Source: Kitasatospora kifunensis (GTDB taxonomy: Bacteria; Actinomycetota; Actinomycetes; Streptomycetales; Streptomycetaceae). From it: DNA of 64,000 nucleotides. The number at the start of each line of letters is the position of its first letter. Position 1 is the first letter of the stretch. The position numbers and the translations under genes were made by a program. Below the pieces are notes generated by a model. It worked only from the letters and a program-made list of their open reading frames with translations, ran no database searches and was not told the origin of the DNA. The DNA lies in NCBI RefSeq assembly GCF_014203855.1, contig NZ_JACHJV010000001.1, forward strand, positions 1,054,001-1,118,000. Direction: 5' to 3'. Below are positions 27,330-37,210 of this stretch, one piece after another.

Positions 27330-29241
27330 GGGGTTCGTTCACTCCTCGGTTCGGCAGCAGGTGTTTGGCGAAGGCGGCGCTCTGAGCGGCGATCCCGGTG
27401 CCGGTCAGCCCGGCTTCCTCCATGATCTCGCCGCGCCCGGCGTGCTGGAGGAACTCCTGCGGGATGCCGAGATCGCGCAGCGGGGTGGCCACCTCGGCGT
27501 CCCGCAGCGCCTGGGCGATGGCCGCCCCGACCCCGCCGGCCCGCCCGTTGTCCTCGACGGTGACCACCAGCTTGTGTGCGGCGGCGAGTTGGACGAGTGC
27601 GGGGTCGACCGGCTTGACCCAGCGCGGGTCGACCACCGTGGTGGCCAGGCCGTCGGCGGTGAGCAGCGCGGCGGCGTCCAGGCAGGCACCGGCCATCGAG
27701 CCGACCGACACCAGCAGCACGTCCTGACCGGTGCGGCCCGGCACCCGGGTGCGTTGCAGCACGTCCACCCCGCCCAGGTGTTCGACGGCCGGGATGACCG
27801 ATCCGACCTCGCCCTTGGGATAGCGCACCACGGTCGGCGCGTCCGCGACCTCCAGCGCCTCGCGCAGCTGGGCCTTGAGCTGCTCGGCGTCACGCGGGGC
27901 GGCCAGTCGCAGCCCGGGGACCACCTGGAGGATCGACATGTCCCACATGCCGTTGTGCGAGGCGCCGTCGTTGCCGGTCACGCCGGCCCGGTCCAGCACG
28001 AAGGTGACGCCGAGCCTGTGCAGCGCGACATCCATCAGGACCTGGTCGAAGGCCCGGTTGAGGAAGGTGGCGTAGACCGCGACCACCGGGTGCAGACCGG
28101 CGGTGGCCAGGCCCGCGGCGCTGGTGACGGCGTGCTGCTCGGCGATGCCGACGTCGAAGATGCGCTTGGGGAAGGCCTTGGCGAACTCGGCCAGGCCCAC
28201 CGGCTGGAGCATCGCGGCGGTGATCGCCACCACGTCCGGGCGCTGGACACCGACGGCCAGCATCTCCTCGCCGAAGACCGAGGTCCAGGAGGTGCCACCG
28301 GAGGGCGAGACCGGCAGGCAGGTGTAGGGGTCCATGGCCCCCACCGCGTGGAAGCGGTCCGCCTCGTCGAGCTCGGCGGGGCGGTAGCCGCGGCCCTTGA
28401 CGGTCAGGCAGTGCACGATCACCGGGCCGCCGAAGCCGCGCGCCTTGCGCAGCGCGGACTCCACCGCGGCGATGTCGTGGCCGTCGATCGGACCGACGTA
28501 CTTCAGGCCCAGGTCCTCGAACATGCCCTGCGGGGCGAAGGAGTCCTTGAAGCCCTTCTTCGCACCGTGCAGCGCTTCGAAGATCGGCTGGCCGACCACC
28601 GGTGTGCGCTGCAGCGCCTCCTTGCCCCAGGCCAGGAAGCGCTCGTAGCCCTGGGTGGTGCGCAGCGTGGCCAGGTGGTTGGCCAGGCCGCCGATGGTCT
28701 TGGCGTAGGAGCGCTCGTTGTCGTTGACCACGATGACCAGCGGGCGGTCCTGGGCCTCGGCGATGTTGTTGAGCGCCTCCCAGGCCAGCCCACCGGTGAG
28801 CGCGCCGTCGCCGATCACCGCGACGGTCTGCCGGTCGGTGCGCCCCTGGATCTGGTGCGCCTTGGCGATCCCGTCGGCGTACCCGAGCACGGTGGAGGCG
28901 TGCGAGTTCTCGATCACGTCGTGCTCGGACTCGGCCCGCGACGGGTAGCCGGAGAGCCCGCCCTTGGCGCGCAGCCGACTGAAGTCCTGCCGACCGGTCA
29001 ACAGCTTGTGCACGTAGGCCTGGTGGCCGGTGTCCCACAGGATGCGGTCGCGCGGCGAGTCGAAGACCCGGTGCAGCGCGATGCTGAGTTCGACCACGCC
29101 GAGGTTGGGCCCGAGGTGGCCTCCGGTGCGGGTGACGGCTTCGATCAGGAAGTCGCGGATCTCCTGGGCCAGTTCCGGCATCCGGTGGGCCGGCAGGCGC
29201 TTCAGGTCGGCTGGTCCGTGAACGGAGGACAGGAGTGACAT
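27319..29241 (-). CDS. dxs: 1-deoxy-D-xylulose-5-phosphate synthase
   Basis: 640 residues, full length for DXS. The thiamine-diphosphate motif is [18 protein letters not shown] and later [26 protein letters not shown] is the transketolase central signature. It condenses pyruvate and glyceraldehyde 3-phosphate in the first step of the MEP isoprenoid pathway. Being inside the hopanoid operon, it is probably a dedicated or boosting copy for hopanoid synthesis. Confidence 0.97.
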   Translation of the reverse strand: MSLLSSVHGPADLKRLPAHRMPELAQEIRDFLIEAVTRTGGHLGPNLGVVELSIALHRVFDSPRDRILWDTGHQAYVHKLLTGRQDFSRLRAKGGLSGYPSRAESEHDVIENSHASTVLGYADGIAKAHQIQGRTDRQTVAVIGDGALTGGLAWEALNNIAEAQDRPLVIVVNDNERSYAKTIGGLANHLATLRTTQGYERFLAWGKEALQRTPVVGQPIFEALHGAKKGFKDSFAPQGMFEDLGLKYVGPIDGHDIAAVESALRKARGFGGPVIVHCLTVKGRGYRPAELDEADRFHAVGAMDPYTCLPVSPSGGTSWTSVFGEEMLAVGVQRPDVVAITAAMLQPVGLAEFAKAFPKRIFDVGIAEQHAVTSAAGLATAGLHPVVAVYATFLNRAFDQVLMDVALHRLGVTFVLDRAGVTGNDGASHNGMWDMSILQVVPGLRLAAPRDAEQLKAQLREALEVADAPTVVRYPKGEVGSVIPAVEHLGGVDVLQRTRVPGRTGQDVLLVSVGSMAGACLDAAALLTADGLATTVVDPRWVKPVDPALVQLAAAHKLVVTVEDNGRAGGVGAAIAQALRDAEVATPLRDLGIPQEFLQHAGRGEIMEEAGLTGTGIAAQSAAFAKHLLPNRGVNEPRAS

Positions 29242-29325
29242 GGCTCCACCTCTCGGCTTGGGTCTACAGCTCGGTTTGCTCTAACGGGGGCCCGGCCATC
29301 GGCTGGGGCACAGGGACGGAAATCC

Positions 29326-30486
29326 TCAGCCTGCCGCGATGACCGCCGGCACGCCCACCGGACCGCCGTCGGCCTGGTACTGCTCGGCGAGTTGCAGGGC
29401 CTCCTCGATCAGGGTCTCGACGATCTTCGACTCGGGCACGGTCTTGATCACCTCGCCCTTCACGAAGATCTGCCCCTTGCCGTTGCCCGAGGCCACCCCC
29501 AGATCCGCCTCACGCGCCTCACCCGGACCGTTCACCACACACCCCATCACCGCCACCCGCAGCGGCACCTCCATACCCTCAAGCCCCGCGGTGACCTCCT
29601 CCGCCAGCTTGTACACATCCACCTGCGCCCGACCGCACGACGGACACGACACGATCTCCAACCCGCGCTGACGCAGGTTCAACGACTCCAGGATCTGGAT
29701 CCCGACCTTGATCTCCTCCACCGGCGGCGCCGACAGCGAAACCCGGATCGTGTCCCCGATCCCCTCCGCCAGCAGCGCACCGAACGCCACCGCCGACTTG
29801 ATCGTCCCCTGGAACGCCGGACCCGCCTCCGTCACCCCCAGGTGCAGCGGATAGTCACACGCCGCCGCCAACTGCCGGTACGCGTTGATCATCACCACCG
29901 GATCGTTGTGCTTCACCGAGATCTTGATGTCCCGGAAACCGTGCTCCTCGAACAACGAGCACTCCCACAGCGCCGACTCCACCAGCGCCTCCGGCGTGGC
30001 CTTGCCGTACTTCTCCAGCAGCCGCTTGTCCAGCGACCCCGCGTTCACACCGATCCGGATCGGCGTACCCGCCGCCTTCGCCGCCCGCGCGATCTCCCCG
30101 ACCTTGTCGTCGAAGGCCTTGATGTTGCCCGGGTTCACCCGCACCGCCGCACACCCCGCGTCGATCGCCGCGAACACGTACTTCGGCTGGAAGTGGATGT
30201 CCGCGATCACCGGGATCTGCGACTTCCTCGCGATCAACGGCAGCGCGTCCGCATCGTCCTGCGAGGGCACCGCCACCCGCACGATCTGACACCCGGAGGC
30301 GGTCAACTGCGCGATCTGCTGCAGCGTCGCGTTCACATCCGAGGTCAACGTGGTGGTCATCGACTGCACCGACACCGGCGCGTCACCACCGACCGGAACT
30401 CTCCCCACCATGATCTGACGCGAGACGCGGCGCTGGGCCAGCGGCTTGAGCGGCAGGGACGGAATACCGAGCGAGATCGCGGTCAT
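29326..30486 (-). CDS. ispG: (E)-4-hydroxy-3-methylbut-2-enyl-diphosphate synthase
   Basis: 386 residues. [21 protein letters not shown] opens the TIM-barrel; the iron-sulfur Cys are in [10 protein letters not shown] and [13 protein letters not shown]. It carries out the penultimate step of the MEP pathway, using a [4Fe-4S] cluster. The ATG at 30486 (MTAISLG) is preferred over ATG 30498 because AAGGATG lies about 9 nt before it and would fall inside the longer gene. It sits between hpnH and dxs in the operon. Codon usage here is unusually C-ending even for this window. Confidence 0.96.
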   Translation of the reverse strand: MTAISLGIPSLPLKPLAQRRVSRQIMVGRVPVGGDAPVSVQSMTTTLTSDVNATLQQIAQLTASGCQIVRVAVPSQDDADALPLIARKSQIPVIADIHFQPKYVFAAIDAGCAAVRVNPGNIKAFDDKVGEIARAAKAAGTPIRIGVNAGSLDKRLLEKYGKATPEALVESALWECSLFEEHGFRDIKISVKHNDPVVMINAYRQLAAACDYPLHLGVTEAGPAFQGTIKSAVAFGALLAEGIGDTIRVSLSAPPVEEIKVGIQILESLNLRQRGLEIVSCPSCGRAQVDVYKLAEEVTAGLEGMEVPLRVAVMGCVVNGPGEAREADLGVASGNGKGQIFVKGEVIKTVPESKIVETLIEEALQLAEQYQADGGPVGVPAVIAAG

Positions 30487-30572
30487 GGCTGTACGCACAT
30501 CCTTGGTGTGGTGTTCTTGATGTCATGGTCGGGCCCGGCACGCGCTCTCGCACGCGCGCCGGGCCCGCCGAC

Positions 30573-31592
30573 TCAGCGGGTACCGGCCACGGTCTCCCGC
30601 ATCGCGCGCAGCGACTCCTTGAGCGAGCCCATGGTGGCGAGCACCGCCGTGGGCTCGTATCCGCAGTGCGCCATGCAGTTCTCGCACCGCGGGTCCTTGC
30701 CCCGGCCGTACTTGGACCAGTCGGTCTTCTCGACGAGCTCCCGGTAGGTGGGCACGTACCCGTCGGACATCAGGTAGCAGGGGCGCTGCCACCCGAAGAG
30801 CGAGTAGTTCGGGATGCCCCAGGCGGTGCACTCGAAGTCGACCTTGCCCTCCAGGAAGTCCAGGAAGAGCGGGCTGTGGTTCAACCGCCAGCGGGCGCGG
30901 TTGCCGCCGGCGAAGGTCTTGCGGAAGAGCTCCCGGGTCTGCTCGACGCCCAGGAAGTGCTCCTGGTCGGGAGCCTTCTCGTAGGCGTAGGCAGGGGAGA
31001 GCATCATCTCGTCGACCTTCAGCTCATCGTTGAGGTAGTCGAGCACCTCGATGATGGTCTGCGGGGTGTCCGTGTTGAAGAAGGTGCTGTTGGTGGTCAC
31101 CCGGAAGCCTCGCCGCTTGGCCTCCTTGATGGCGGCCACCGCCTCGTCGAACACCCCCTCCTTGGCGACGGACTCATCGTGCCGCTCACGCATGCCGTCG
31201 ATGTGCACCGTGAAGGTGAAGTACGGCGAAGGAGTGAACTTGTCCAACTTCTTGCGCAGCAGCATGGCGTTTGTGCAGAGGAAGACGTACTTGCGCCTCG
31301 CCACCAGCTGACGGACGATCTCGTCGATCTGGGGGTGCATCAACGGCTCGCCACCGGCGATGGAGACCATCGGCGCACCGGACTCCAGCACCGCGCCGAC
31401 CGCCTGGGCGACCGGCATCCGCTGCTTGAGCACCCCGGCCGGGTGCTGGATCTTGCCACAGCCCTCACAGGCGAGGTTGCAGGCGAACAGCGGTTCGAGC
31501 TCGACGATCAGTGGGAACTTCTCGCGACGCTTGAGCTTCTGCTGCATGAGGTACGTACTGACCCGCATGGTCTGGCGCAGCGGCATGGCCAT
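30573..31592 (-). CDS. hpnH: Adenosyl-hopene transferase HpnH (radical SAM)
   Basis: 339 residues. The radical-SAM cluster motif CNLACEGC is at Cys38, Cys42 and Cys45 (CxxxCxxC), followed by the SPASM-like twitch region. HpnH joins the 5'-deoxyadenosyl radical to diploptene to give adenosylhopane, the first step of the C35 side chain. It starts 2 bp after the hpnG stop, so the two are co-translated. Confidence 0.95.
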   Translation of the reverse strand: MAMPLRQTMRVSTYLMQQKLKRREKFPLIVELEPLFACNLACEGCGKIQHPAGVLKQRMPVAQAVGAVLESGAPMVSIAGGEPLMHPQIDEIVRQLVARRKYVFLCTNAMLLRKKLDKFTPSPYFTFTVHIDGMRERHDESVAKEGVFDEAVAAIKEAKRRGFRVTTNSTFFNTDTPQTIIEVLDYLNDELKVDEMMLSPAYAYEKAPDQEHFLGVEQTRELFRKTFAGGNRARWRLNHSPLFLDFLEGKVDFECTAWGIPNYSLFGWQRPCYLMSDGYVPTYRELVEKTDWSKYGRGKDPRCENCMAHCGYEPTAVLATMGSLKESLRAMRETVAGTR

Positions 31593-31594
31593 GG

Positions 31595-32323
31595 CTAGCT
31601 CGCCTCCTGAGGGAGCGTCGGCAGGGAAGAGTAGGTCAACAGGGATTGGTTCGCCGGCTCCGGTATCGGAGGGAGGTGCTGTGCACCGGCCCGTGCGCCG
31701 ACCACGGCGCGATGCCAGCCGAGCAGCGCGGGCACCAGGGCCCGCAACGTACGGAACGCGCGCAGACCGGCCGGCACGGTGCCGGGCCGGAGCAGCTCGC
31801 GCTCGGGCGTGTCGACCACCACCCGGACCGCCGCGATCGGCAGGCCGGCGGGCAGCTGGTCGGACACGGCGTCGAACACGGCCGCGGACTCCATGTCCAC
31901 GGCCACGATCCCCGACCGGCTGAGCACGCGGCGCTCATGGCCGCGCACCACGTGGTCGGCGGTGTGCAGCGCTCCGGGGCGCACGCTCATGCCCAGGCCG
32001 GTCAGGGCCTGGGCAAGCGGCGCGGGGGAATCGGTCGTCAGTGAACGGCCCGAAGCACAGTGCACTCTGTCGGCAACAATCACCTCACCCGGTGTTGTTC
32101 CCGACGCGGCCGCGGCGCAGAATCCGGTCATCACCACCGCGCCGTAGCCCTGCGGGGCGGCCGCCAGCAGGGTGCGCACCGTCCGCCCGGCCCGGGTCGG
32201 GCCCATGCCGGTCCGAGCCAGCACCGGCGGTCCGCCGAGCGCCCGTGCCCAGTCGCCGCCGCGCAGCGCCCACTGCTCGGGAGCCAGCGCACAGAGCACG
32301 AGCAGCGGTGGTCCCTCGCTCAC
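31595..32323 (-). CDS. hpnG: Hopanoid nucleosidase/phosphorylase HpnG
   Basis: 242 residues, purine-nucleoside-phosphorylase/MTAN fold (LVLCALAPEQWALR, ARTGMGPTRAGRT, VDMESAAVFDAV with the conserved Glu). It removes adenine from adenosylhopane to give ribosylhopane. I chose GTG at 32323 (VSEGPPLLVL) because it overlaps the shc stop as GTGA; the longer frame is only the antisense shadow of shc. The C-terminal 30 residues are rich in Ser/Pro. Confidence 0.9.
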   Translation of the reverse strand: MSEGPPLLVLCALAPEQWALRGGDWARALGGPPVLARTGMGPTRAGRTVRTLLAAAPQGYGAVVMTGFCAAAASGTTPGEVIVADRVHCASGRSLTTDSPAPLAQALTGLGMSVRPGALHTADHVVRGHERRVLSRSGIVAVDMESAAVFDAVSDQLPAGLPIAAVRVVVDTPERELLRPGTVPAGLRAFRTLRALVPALLGWHRAVVGARAGAQHLPPIPEPANQSLLTYSSLPTLPQEAS

Positions 32324-34425
32324 GCGGACCTCCCGGCGTGTCCGAGCACGGGGTTGCCGTGCAGGTAGCGGCCGAGCGCGGTAACCGGGAAGACCAGCCG
32401 GTAGAGGTGGTAGTTGATCGAGAAGTCCCACGGGAACCCGGTCCCGGTGAACTGCGGCTCGTCCCAACTGCCTTCGGCCAACTGGGTGAGTGCCAGCCAG
32501 CGCACGCCGCGCTCCACGGCCGCGCTGCCGCGGTCGGGTCCGGGGGCGAACCGGCCGCCGGGCCCCTCGCCGGCCGACAGCAGCGCCATCAGCGCCCAGG
32601 CGGTCTGCGAGGCGGTGGACTCCCCGCGCCCCGACCACTTCTCCGGGTCCTCGTAGGAGCGCATGTCCTCGCCCCAACCGCCGTCCGGATTCTGCCGCTC
32701 CTCCAGCCAGCGCACCGCGCGCCGGATCGCCGGTTCGGACTCGGGCACGCCTGCGGCCACCAGGGCCGGAACCACTGATCCCGTGCCGTAGATGTAGTTG
32801 GTGCCCCAGCGGCCGAACCAGGAGCCCTCGGCCTCCTGGTTGCGCAGCAGCCACTCCACGCCCCGCCTGGTGCGCGGGTCGTCCGCCTTGCCGACCTCGG
32901 CCAGCATCTCCACCACGTGGGCGGTGACGTCGGCCGACGGCGGGTCGACCACCTCGCCGAAGTCGCAGAAGGGCAGCTTGTTCGGCAGCGTGCTGGTGTT
33001 GTCCACGTCGAAGGCGCCCCAGGCACCGTTCTTGGACTGCATGCCGAGGTTCCACTCGACGCCGCGGTACACGGCGCCGGCCACCCGCTCGGGCTCCGGG
33101 TGGACCACCCGGCGCAGCGCCAGCACCACCTCGGCGGTGTCGTCGATGTCGGGATAGGTGTCGTTGTGGAACTCGAAGGCCCAGCCGCCCGGCGCCAGTT
33201 GGGGGCGCTGCACGGACCAGTCGCCCTTGGTGGTGATCTCCTCGCCGAGCATCCAGTCACTCGCCTTGACCAGCGCCGGATGGTCGGCCGGAAGACCTGC
33301 GTCGACCAGCGCGATGGTGGCCAGACAGGTGTCCCAGACCGGGGACTGGCAGGCCTCCAGCCAGCGCTTGCCGTCCTCGGTGTGCACGGTGAACCGCTCG
33401 AAGGCGGCCAGACCGGACTGCATGACCGGGTGGTCCAGCTCGTATCCGAGCAGGTGCAGGGCGATCAGTGAGTACACGGCGGGCGGCTGGATGCCGCCCC
33501 AGCAGCCGTCCGCCTCCTGGCGTTCGACGATCCAGCGCCCGGCCTGACTGAGCGCCAGCCGGCGCAGCGGACGCACCGCGCGCTTGTGGTAGGCGTGCAG
33601 CACCAGGTCGAGCCGCTCGAACAGACCGTCCCAGCTGGCGGGCGGGGCGAGCGGGCGCAGCGGGAACGGATTGGCCGGGTCGGTGTGCAACTCGGTCAGC
33701 TCGAACGGGCCCGGTCTGACCGGGCGGTGGGCGGAGACCACGGTGAGCGGCACGATGGTCTGCCGGGCCCAGCAGCCGAACGCGTAGATGTTCAGCGGCA
33801 GCCACTTGGGCAGGAACATGATCTCCGGCGGCATCTCGGGCAAACGCTCCCACGGCCACCAGCCGAAGAGCGCGAGCCAGATCCGGGTGAAGACCCGGGT
33901 GGCCGCGATACCGCCGGCGCCCCGGACGTACTCGGCCGCGGCCCGCATGTGCGGGGCGTCCGGTTGGTCACCGGCCAGGCGCAACGCGACATAGGCCTCG
34001 ACCGTGGTGGAGATCTCCGGCGGCCCCCCGTGGAAGGTCCCCCAGGTGCCGTCCGCACGCTGCTGCGAGCGGATCCACTCGGCGGTGGCCGCAGTCTGCT
34101 CCACCGTACGGATACCCAGGAACTGACGGAGTAACAGGTCCTCCGCGTCCATGGTGACGTTGGTCTCCAGGTCCCCCTTCCACCAGCCCTCGGCGTCCTG
34201 CAGGGACAGGAGGTGCGCGGTGGCCCGGCGCAGGCTGTCCTCGATCGCCACGCGGTCCACGGGTGCGTGCGCGACCAGCCCCCCCAGGGCCTCGGCGCCG
34301 TCCTCCCCCACCTGCCACGGGCCGGCGTCGGCCGCGTGGGCCAACGCGGCCGACGGCCGCTCGTCCACCGCGACCGGCTCGGAATCGTACTCAGGGTCGA
34401 GCCGGCCGTCCGCGGTTGCTGTCAA
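32320..34425 (-). CDS. shc: Squalene-hopene cyclase
   Basis: 701 residues, class II triterpene cyclase. The protonating motif DIDDTAE is near residue 426. Multiple QW repeats (such as QDAEGWW, QEADGCWGG, QEAEGSWFG and QNPDGGWGED) span the two alpha-barrel domains. It converts squalene to hopene/hopanol at the membrane. The N-terminal ~50 residues precede the first repeat and are low complexity. It lies between the polyprenyl synthase and hpnG with 7-bp and overlapping junctions. Confidence 0.97.
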   Translation of the reverse strand: MTATADGRLDPEYDSEPVAVDERPSAALAHAADAGPWQVGEDGAEALGGLVAHAPVDRVAIEDSLRRATAHLLSLQDAEGWWKGDLETNVTMDAEDLLLRQFLGIRTVEQTAATAEWIRSQQRADGTWGTFHGGPPEISTTVEAYVALRLAGDQPDAPHMRAAAEYVRGAGGIAATRVFTRIWLALFGWWPWERLPEMPPEIMFLPKWLPLNIYAFGCWARQTIVPLTVVSAHRPVRPGPFELTELHTDPANPFPLRPLAPPASWDGLFERLDLVLHAYHKRAVRPLRRLALSQAGRWIVERQEADGCWGGIQPPAVYSLIALHLLGYELDHPVMQSGLAAFERFTVHTEDGKRWLEACQSPVWDTCLATIALVDAGLPADHPALVKASDWMLGEEITTKGDWSVQRPQLAPGGWAFEFHNDTYPDIDDTAEVVLALRRVVHPEPERVAGAVYRGVEWNLGMQSKNGAWGAFDVDNTSTLPNKLPFCDFGEVVDPPSADVTAHVVEMLAEVGKADDPRTRRGVEWLLRNQEAEGSWFGRWGTNYIYGTGSVVPALVAAGVPESEPAIRRAVRWLEERQNPDGGWGEDMRSYEDPEKWSGRGESTASQTAWALMALLSAGEGPGGRFAPGPDRGSAAVERGVRWLALTQLAEGSWDEPQFTGTGFPWDFSINYHLYRLVFPVTALGRYLHGNPVLGHAGRSA

Positions 34426-34432
34426 CTTGATG

Positions 34433-35677
34433 TCACCTCTCTCGTACCACCACGAATTCGGCGAGCGCGACGAAGCGCTCGCGCACCTCGTCGGCCATCG
34501 GTACCTCGTCCAGTGCGGCGAGGGCGGTCGTGTGCTGGCGGCGTGCCTCCTCCTGGGTCCAGGCGCGGCCGCCCGCCTGCTCGATCAGCGCGGCACGCCC
34601 GGCCAACACCTCCTCCGACTCCTCGCCGCGCCCCTTCGGGTCGGCGAGCAGCTCGGCCAGCTGGCGCGAGGCGGCGCCGCCCTCGGCCAGCGCGGCGGCC
34701 ACCGGCAGCGACTTCTTGCGCTGGCGCAGGTCGCCCCAGTGCGGCTTGCCGGTCACCTCGGTGGCGCCCCAGATGCCGAGCAGGTCGTCCACCGCCTGGA
34801 ACGCCAGGCCCAGGTGGTGCCCGTAGCGCTCCAGCGCGTCGGCCGTGCGGTCATCGGCACCGGCCAGCACCGCGCCGATGGCGGAGGCGGCGGCCAGTAG
34901 GGCACCGGTCTTGTTGCCCTCCATCGCCAGGCACTCCTCGACGGTGACCACGTCGCGGTGCTCGAAGGAGAGGTCCTGGGCCTGGCCGTCGATCAGCTTG
35001 CGGGTGGCGGTGGTGAGCAGCCGCACGGCGCGGGCGGCGTCGGCCGGGGTCGCGGCGCTCTGGCCGGCGTCCAGCAGGACCTCGGTTCCGAGGGTGGCCA
35101 GCGCGTCGCCGACCAGGATCGCTTGGGCCGGACCGAAGACCGTCCAGGCGGTGGCCCGGTGCCTACGGGTCTCGTCACCGTCCATCAGATCATCATGCAG
35201 CAGCGAAAAGTTGTGCACCAGCTCAACGGCCACTCCACCAGGGACTCCGGCGGCGGCCTGCGCGCCGGCGGCCTCCGCCGAGAGCAGCGCCAGCGCCGGG
35301 CGGATCGCCTTACCGCCGTCGCCCGCGATCGGGTTGCCGGCCTGGTCGGTCCAGCCGAAGTGGTAGGCCGCGACGGCGTCCATCGGAGGGGCCAGCCGGG
35401 CGATGGCCGCGCGCAGCGGCGGGATACAGAGCGTGCGGCCTCTGGCCAGCAGCTCGGGTACCGAGACGGGCTCGACCTGGGCCGTCGCTCCCGCAGCCGT
35501 GCTCGGGCGTACCTCCACGTGTGTTCCCTCTCCGTGGGCCGGTGTGCTGGTTTCGATGGTGGCGGGCTGGGCCGGCGGGCGCGACGCCGCCGTCGAGCTG
35601 GTCGCACTCGAAGCGAGCGGCACAGTTGTGCTGGACGCCGCTGTGGTGGTCGCCGGGCGCTGCTGGGGCGTGCTCAT
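34433..35677 (-). CDS. Polyprenyl (farnesyl-type) diphosphate synthase
   Basis: 414 residues, of which the first ~65 are a Thr/Ser/Pro-rich extension unusual for the family. The first Asp-rich motif DDLMD is near residue 162 and the second is QAVDDLLGIWG. LVGDALATLG and GNKTGALL are typical. It supplies FPP or a longer prenyl diphosphate for squalene formation. The ATG overlaps the hpnE stop (ATGA); longer versions of this frame run antisense-like through hpnE and are rejected. Confidence 0.92.
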   Translation of the reverse strand: MSTPQQRPATTTAASSTTVPLASSATSSTAASRPPAQPATIETSTPAHGEGTHVEVRPSTAAGATAQVEPVSVPELLARGRTLCIPPLRAAIARLAPPMDAVAAYHFGWTDQAGNPIAGDGGKAIRPALALLSAEAAGAQAAAGVPGGVAVELVHNFSLLHDDLMDGDETRRHRATAWTVFGPAQAILVGDALATLGTEVLLDAGQSAATPADAARAVRLLTTATRKLIDGQAQDLSFEHRDVVTVEECLAMEGNKTGALLAAASAIGAVLAGADDRTADALERYGHHLGLAFQAVDDLLGIWGATEVTGKPHWGDLRQRKKSLPVAAALAEGGAASRQLAELLADPKGRGEESEEVLAGRAALIEQAGGRAWTQEEARRQHTTALAALDEVPMADEVRERFVALAEFVVVRER

Positions 35678-37083
35678 CGGGGCCACCGCCCGTCGCCGCG
35701 GTCCACCGGCACCCGCTGGCCGACGGCCCGCAGCGCGGCGTCGGCGGCGGCGTGGCCGCTGCGCACGGCGCTCTCCATGGTCGCGGGCCAGCCGGTGGCG
35801 GTCCAGGAGCCGGCCAGCAGCAGACCCGGGATCCTGGTCGCGGCCGTCGGCCGCAGCACGGCGGTGCCCGGGGCCGGGTCGAAGGTGGCGGTGCGCTCGC
35901 GGGTGACGAAGAAGTCGAGCACCTCGGCGGTGCGGGCGGCCGGCAGCAGGCGCTCCAGCTCCGGCAGGTAGCGGGCCCGCAGCTCGGCCACCGGCAGGTC
36001 GATCTCCTCGCGCACCGCCGACTGGGAGAGCGCCAGGTACTGCGCGCCGGGGCGGGTGGCGGCGACCCCGGAGTGCGGGGTGCGGTCGAAGACCCACTGC
36101 ACCGGGGAGTCCAGCGCGGCGAAGAACGGCCGGCGCAGCACCTTGCGGTCGTAGATCACATGGACGTTGAGGATCGGCGCGGTGCCGAACTCGCCCAACC
36201 GGTGCTGGTCGGCGATCGCCTCGGGCGGCAGCAGCGCGGCGGCCGCGTCCTGGGCGCCGGCCAGCACCACGACGTCCGCGTTGAGCAGCTCGCCGTTCTC
36301 CAACCGCACGGCGTGCGGCGGACCGGTGGTGGTGGAGACCGACTTCAACTCCACCACCTTGGTGCGCAGCCGCACCGTGACCTCGGCCCGGGTCAGTTCG
36401 GCCAGCGCCGCATCGTGGTGCAGGGCGCCGAGCGGGACCGCCGCGATGCCGATGTCACTGGCGCCCGGGTCGGTGAGCAGGCCGGTCTTGAAGACCATCG
36501 CTGCCAGCGCGAGCGAGACCTCGGCGGCCTTGGCGTTCAAGGTGGCCACGCCGACGAGATCCCAGAGTGCCGCGATGGTCCGGTCGTTCTGCCCGTGCGA
36601 ACGCAGCCAGCTGCCGAACGAGACCTGGTCGAGCGCCGGGTCGGCGAGGTCGAGGCGCTGCAGCGCGAGCGCGCCGCGCACCACCCGCAGCCGGTCCAGC
36701 GGCCGCAGGTGCGGGTAGGTCGCCAGGCTGGCGGCCAGGTGCAGCGGGACCGGCAGGCCGGCCCGGCGCAGCCGGCCCAGCCGGTGCCGGTCGCCGCGCA
36801 CGGCGAGCACCGGGACGTCCAGCCGGGGCTGGACCTCGACCTGGCCGCCGGCGCCCAGGCGCTCGATCAGGCCGCGGTAGGCGGTGCAGCAGCGCAGGAA
36901 GACGTGCTGGCCGTTGTCCACGGTCAGCTCGCCGCGCCGGAACGAGAAGGCCAGCCCGCCCAGCCGCGGACGGGCCTCCAGCAGGGTGACCCGGTGACCG
37001 GCCTCGGCCAGCCGCAGCGCGGCGGTCAGACCCGCCAGTCCGCCGCCGACCACGACGGCACTGCGCTGGGCTTGCCCGCTCAT
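35674..37083 (-). CDS. hpnE: Hydroxysqualene dehydroxylase HpnE
   Basis: 469 residues, FAD-dependent amine-oxidase fold: VVVGGGLAGLTAALRLAEAG binds FAD, RPRLGGLAFSF follows the second Gly pair, and GLLLAGSWTATGWPATMESAV is the C-terminal FAD-contacting motif. It reduces hydroxysqualene to squalene as the third step of the HpnCDE route. Start ATG 37083 has GGAGGT 4 nt upstream; the open frame continues further but without family similarity. Confidence 0.93.
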   Translation of the reverse strand: MSGQAQRSAVVVGGGLAGLTAALRLAEAGHRVTLLEARPRLGGLAFSFRRGELTVDNGQHVFLRCCTAYRGLIERLGAGGQVEVQPRLDVPVLAVRGDRHRLGRLRRAGLPVPLHLAASLATYPHLRPLDRLRVVRGALALQRLDLADPALDQVSFGSWLRSHGQNDRTIAALWDLVGVATLNAKAAEVSLALAAMVFKTGLLTDPGASDIGIAAVPLGALHHDAALAELTRAEVTVRLRTKVVELKSVSTTTGPPHAVRLENGELLNADVVVLAGAQDAAAALLPPEAIADQHRLGEFGTAPILNVHVIYDRKVLRRPFFAALDSPVQWVFDRTPHSGVAATRPGAQYLALSQSAVREEIDLPVAELRARYLPELERLLPAARTAEVLDFFVTRERTATFDPAPGTAVLRPTAATRIPGLLLAGSWTATGWPATMESAVRSGHAAADAALRAVGQRVPVDRGDGRWPR

Positions 37084-37210
37084 CGCACCTCCCCGCTGTC
37101 CGCTGCGCGCACCTCGGCGCACACCCATCCCACTGGCGACGTCCGCCACAACACCGCCGGCCCTCTCGGTGATTCCCCGTCGATGACGGCCGGCGGAGGA
37201 ACGGACAGGT

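Noticed and set aside
32324..33055. 486-residue version of hpnG
   Set aside because: The extra N-terminal part is the +1/-1 shadow of shc; the GTGA overlap marks the true start.
35678..36097. 554-residue version of the polyprenyl synthase
   Set aside because: The extra part lies in another frame of hpnE; the ATGA overlap at 35674-35677 gives a natural start.
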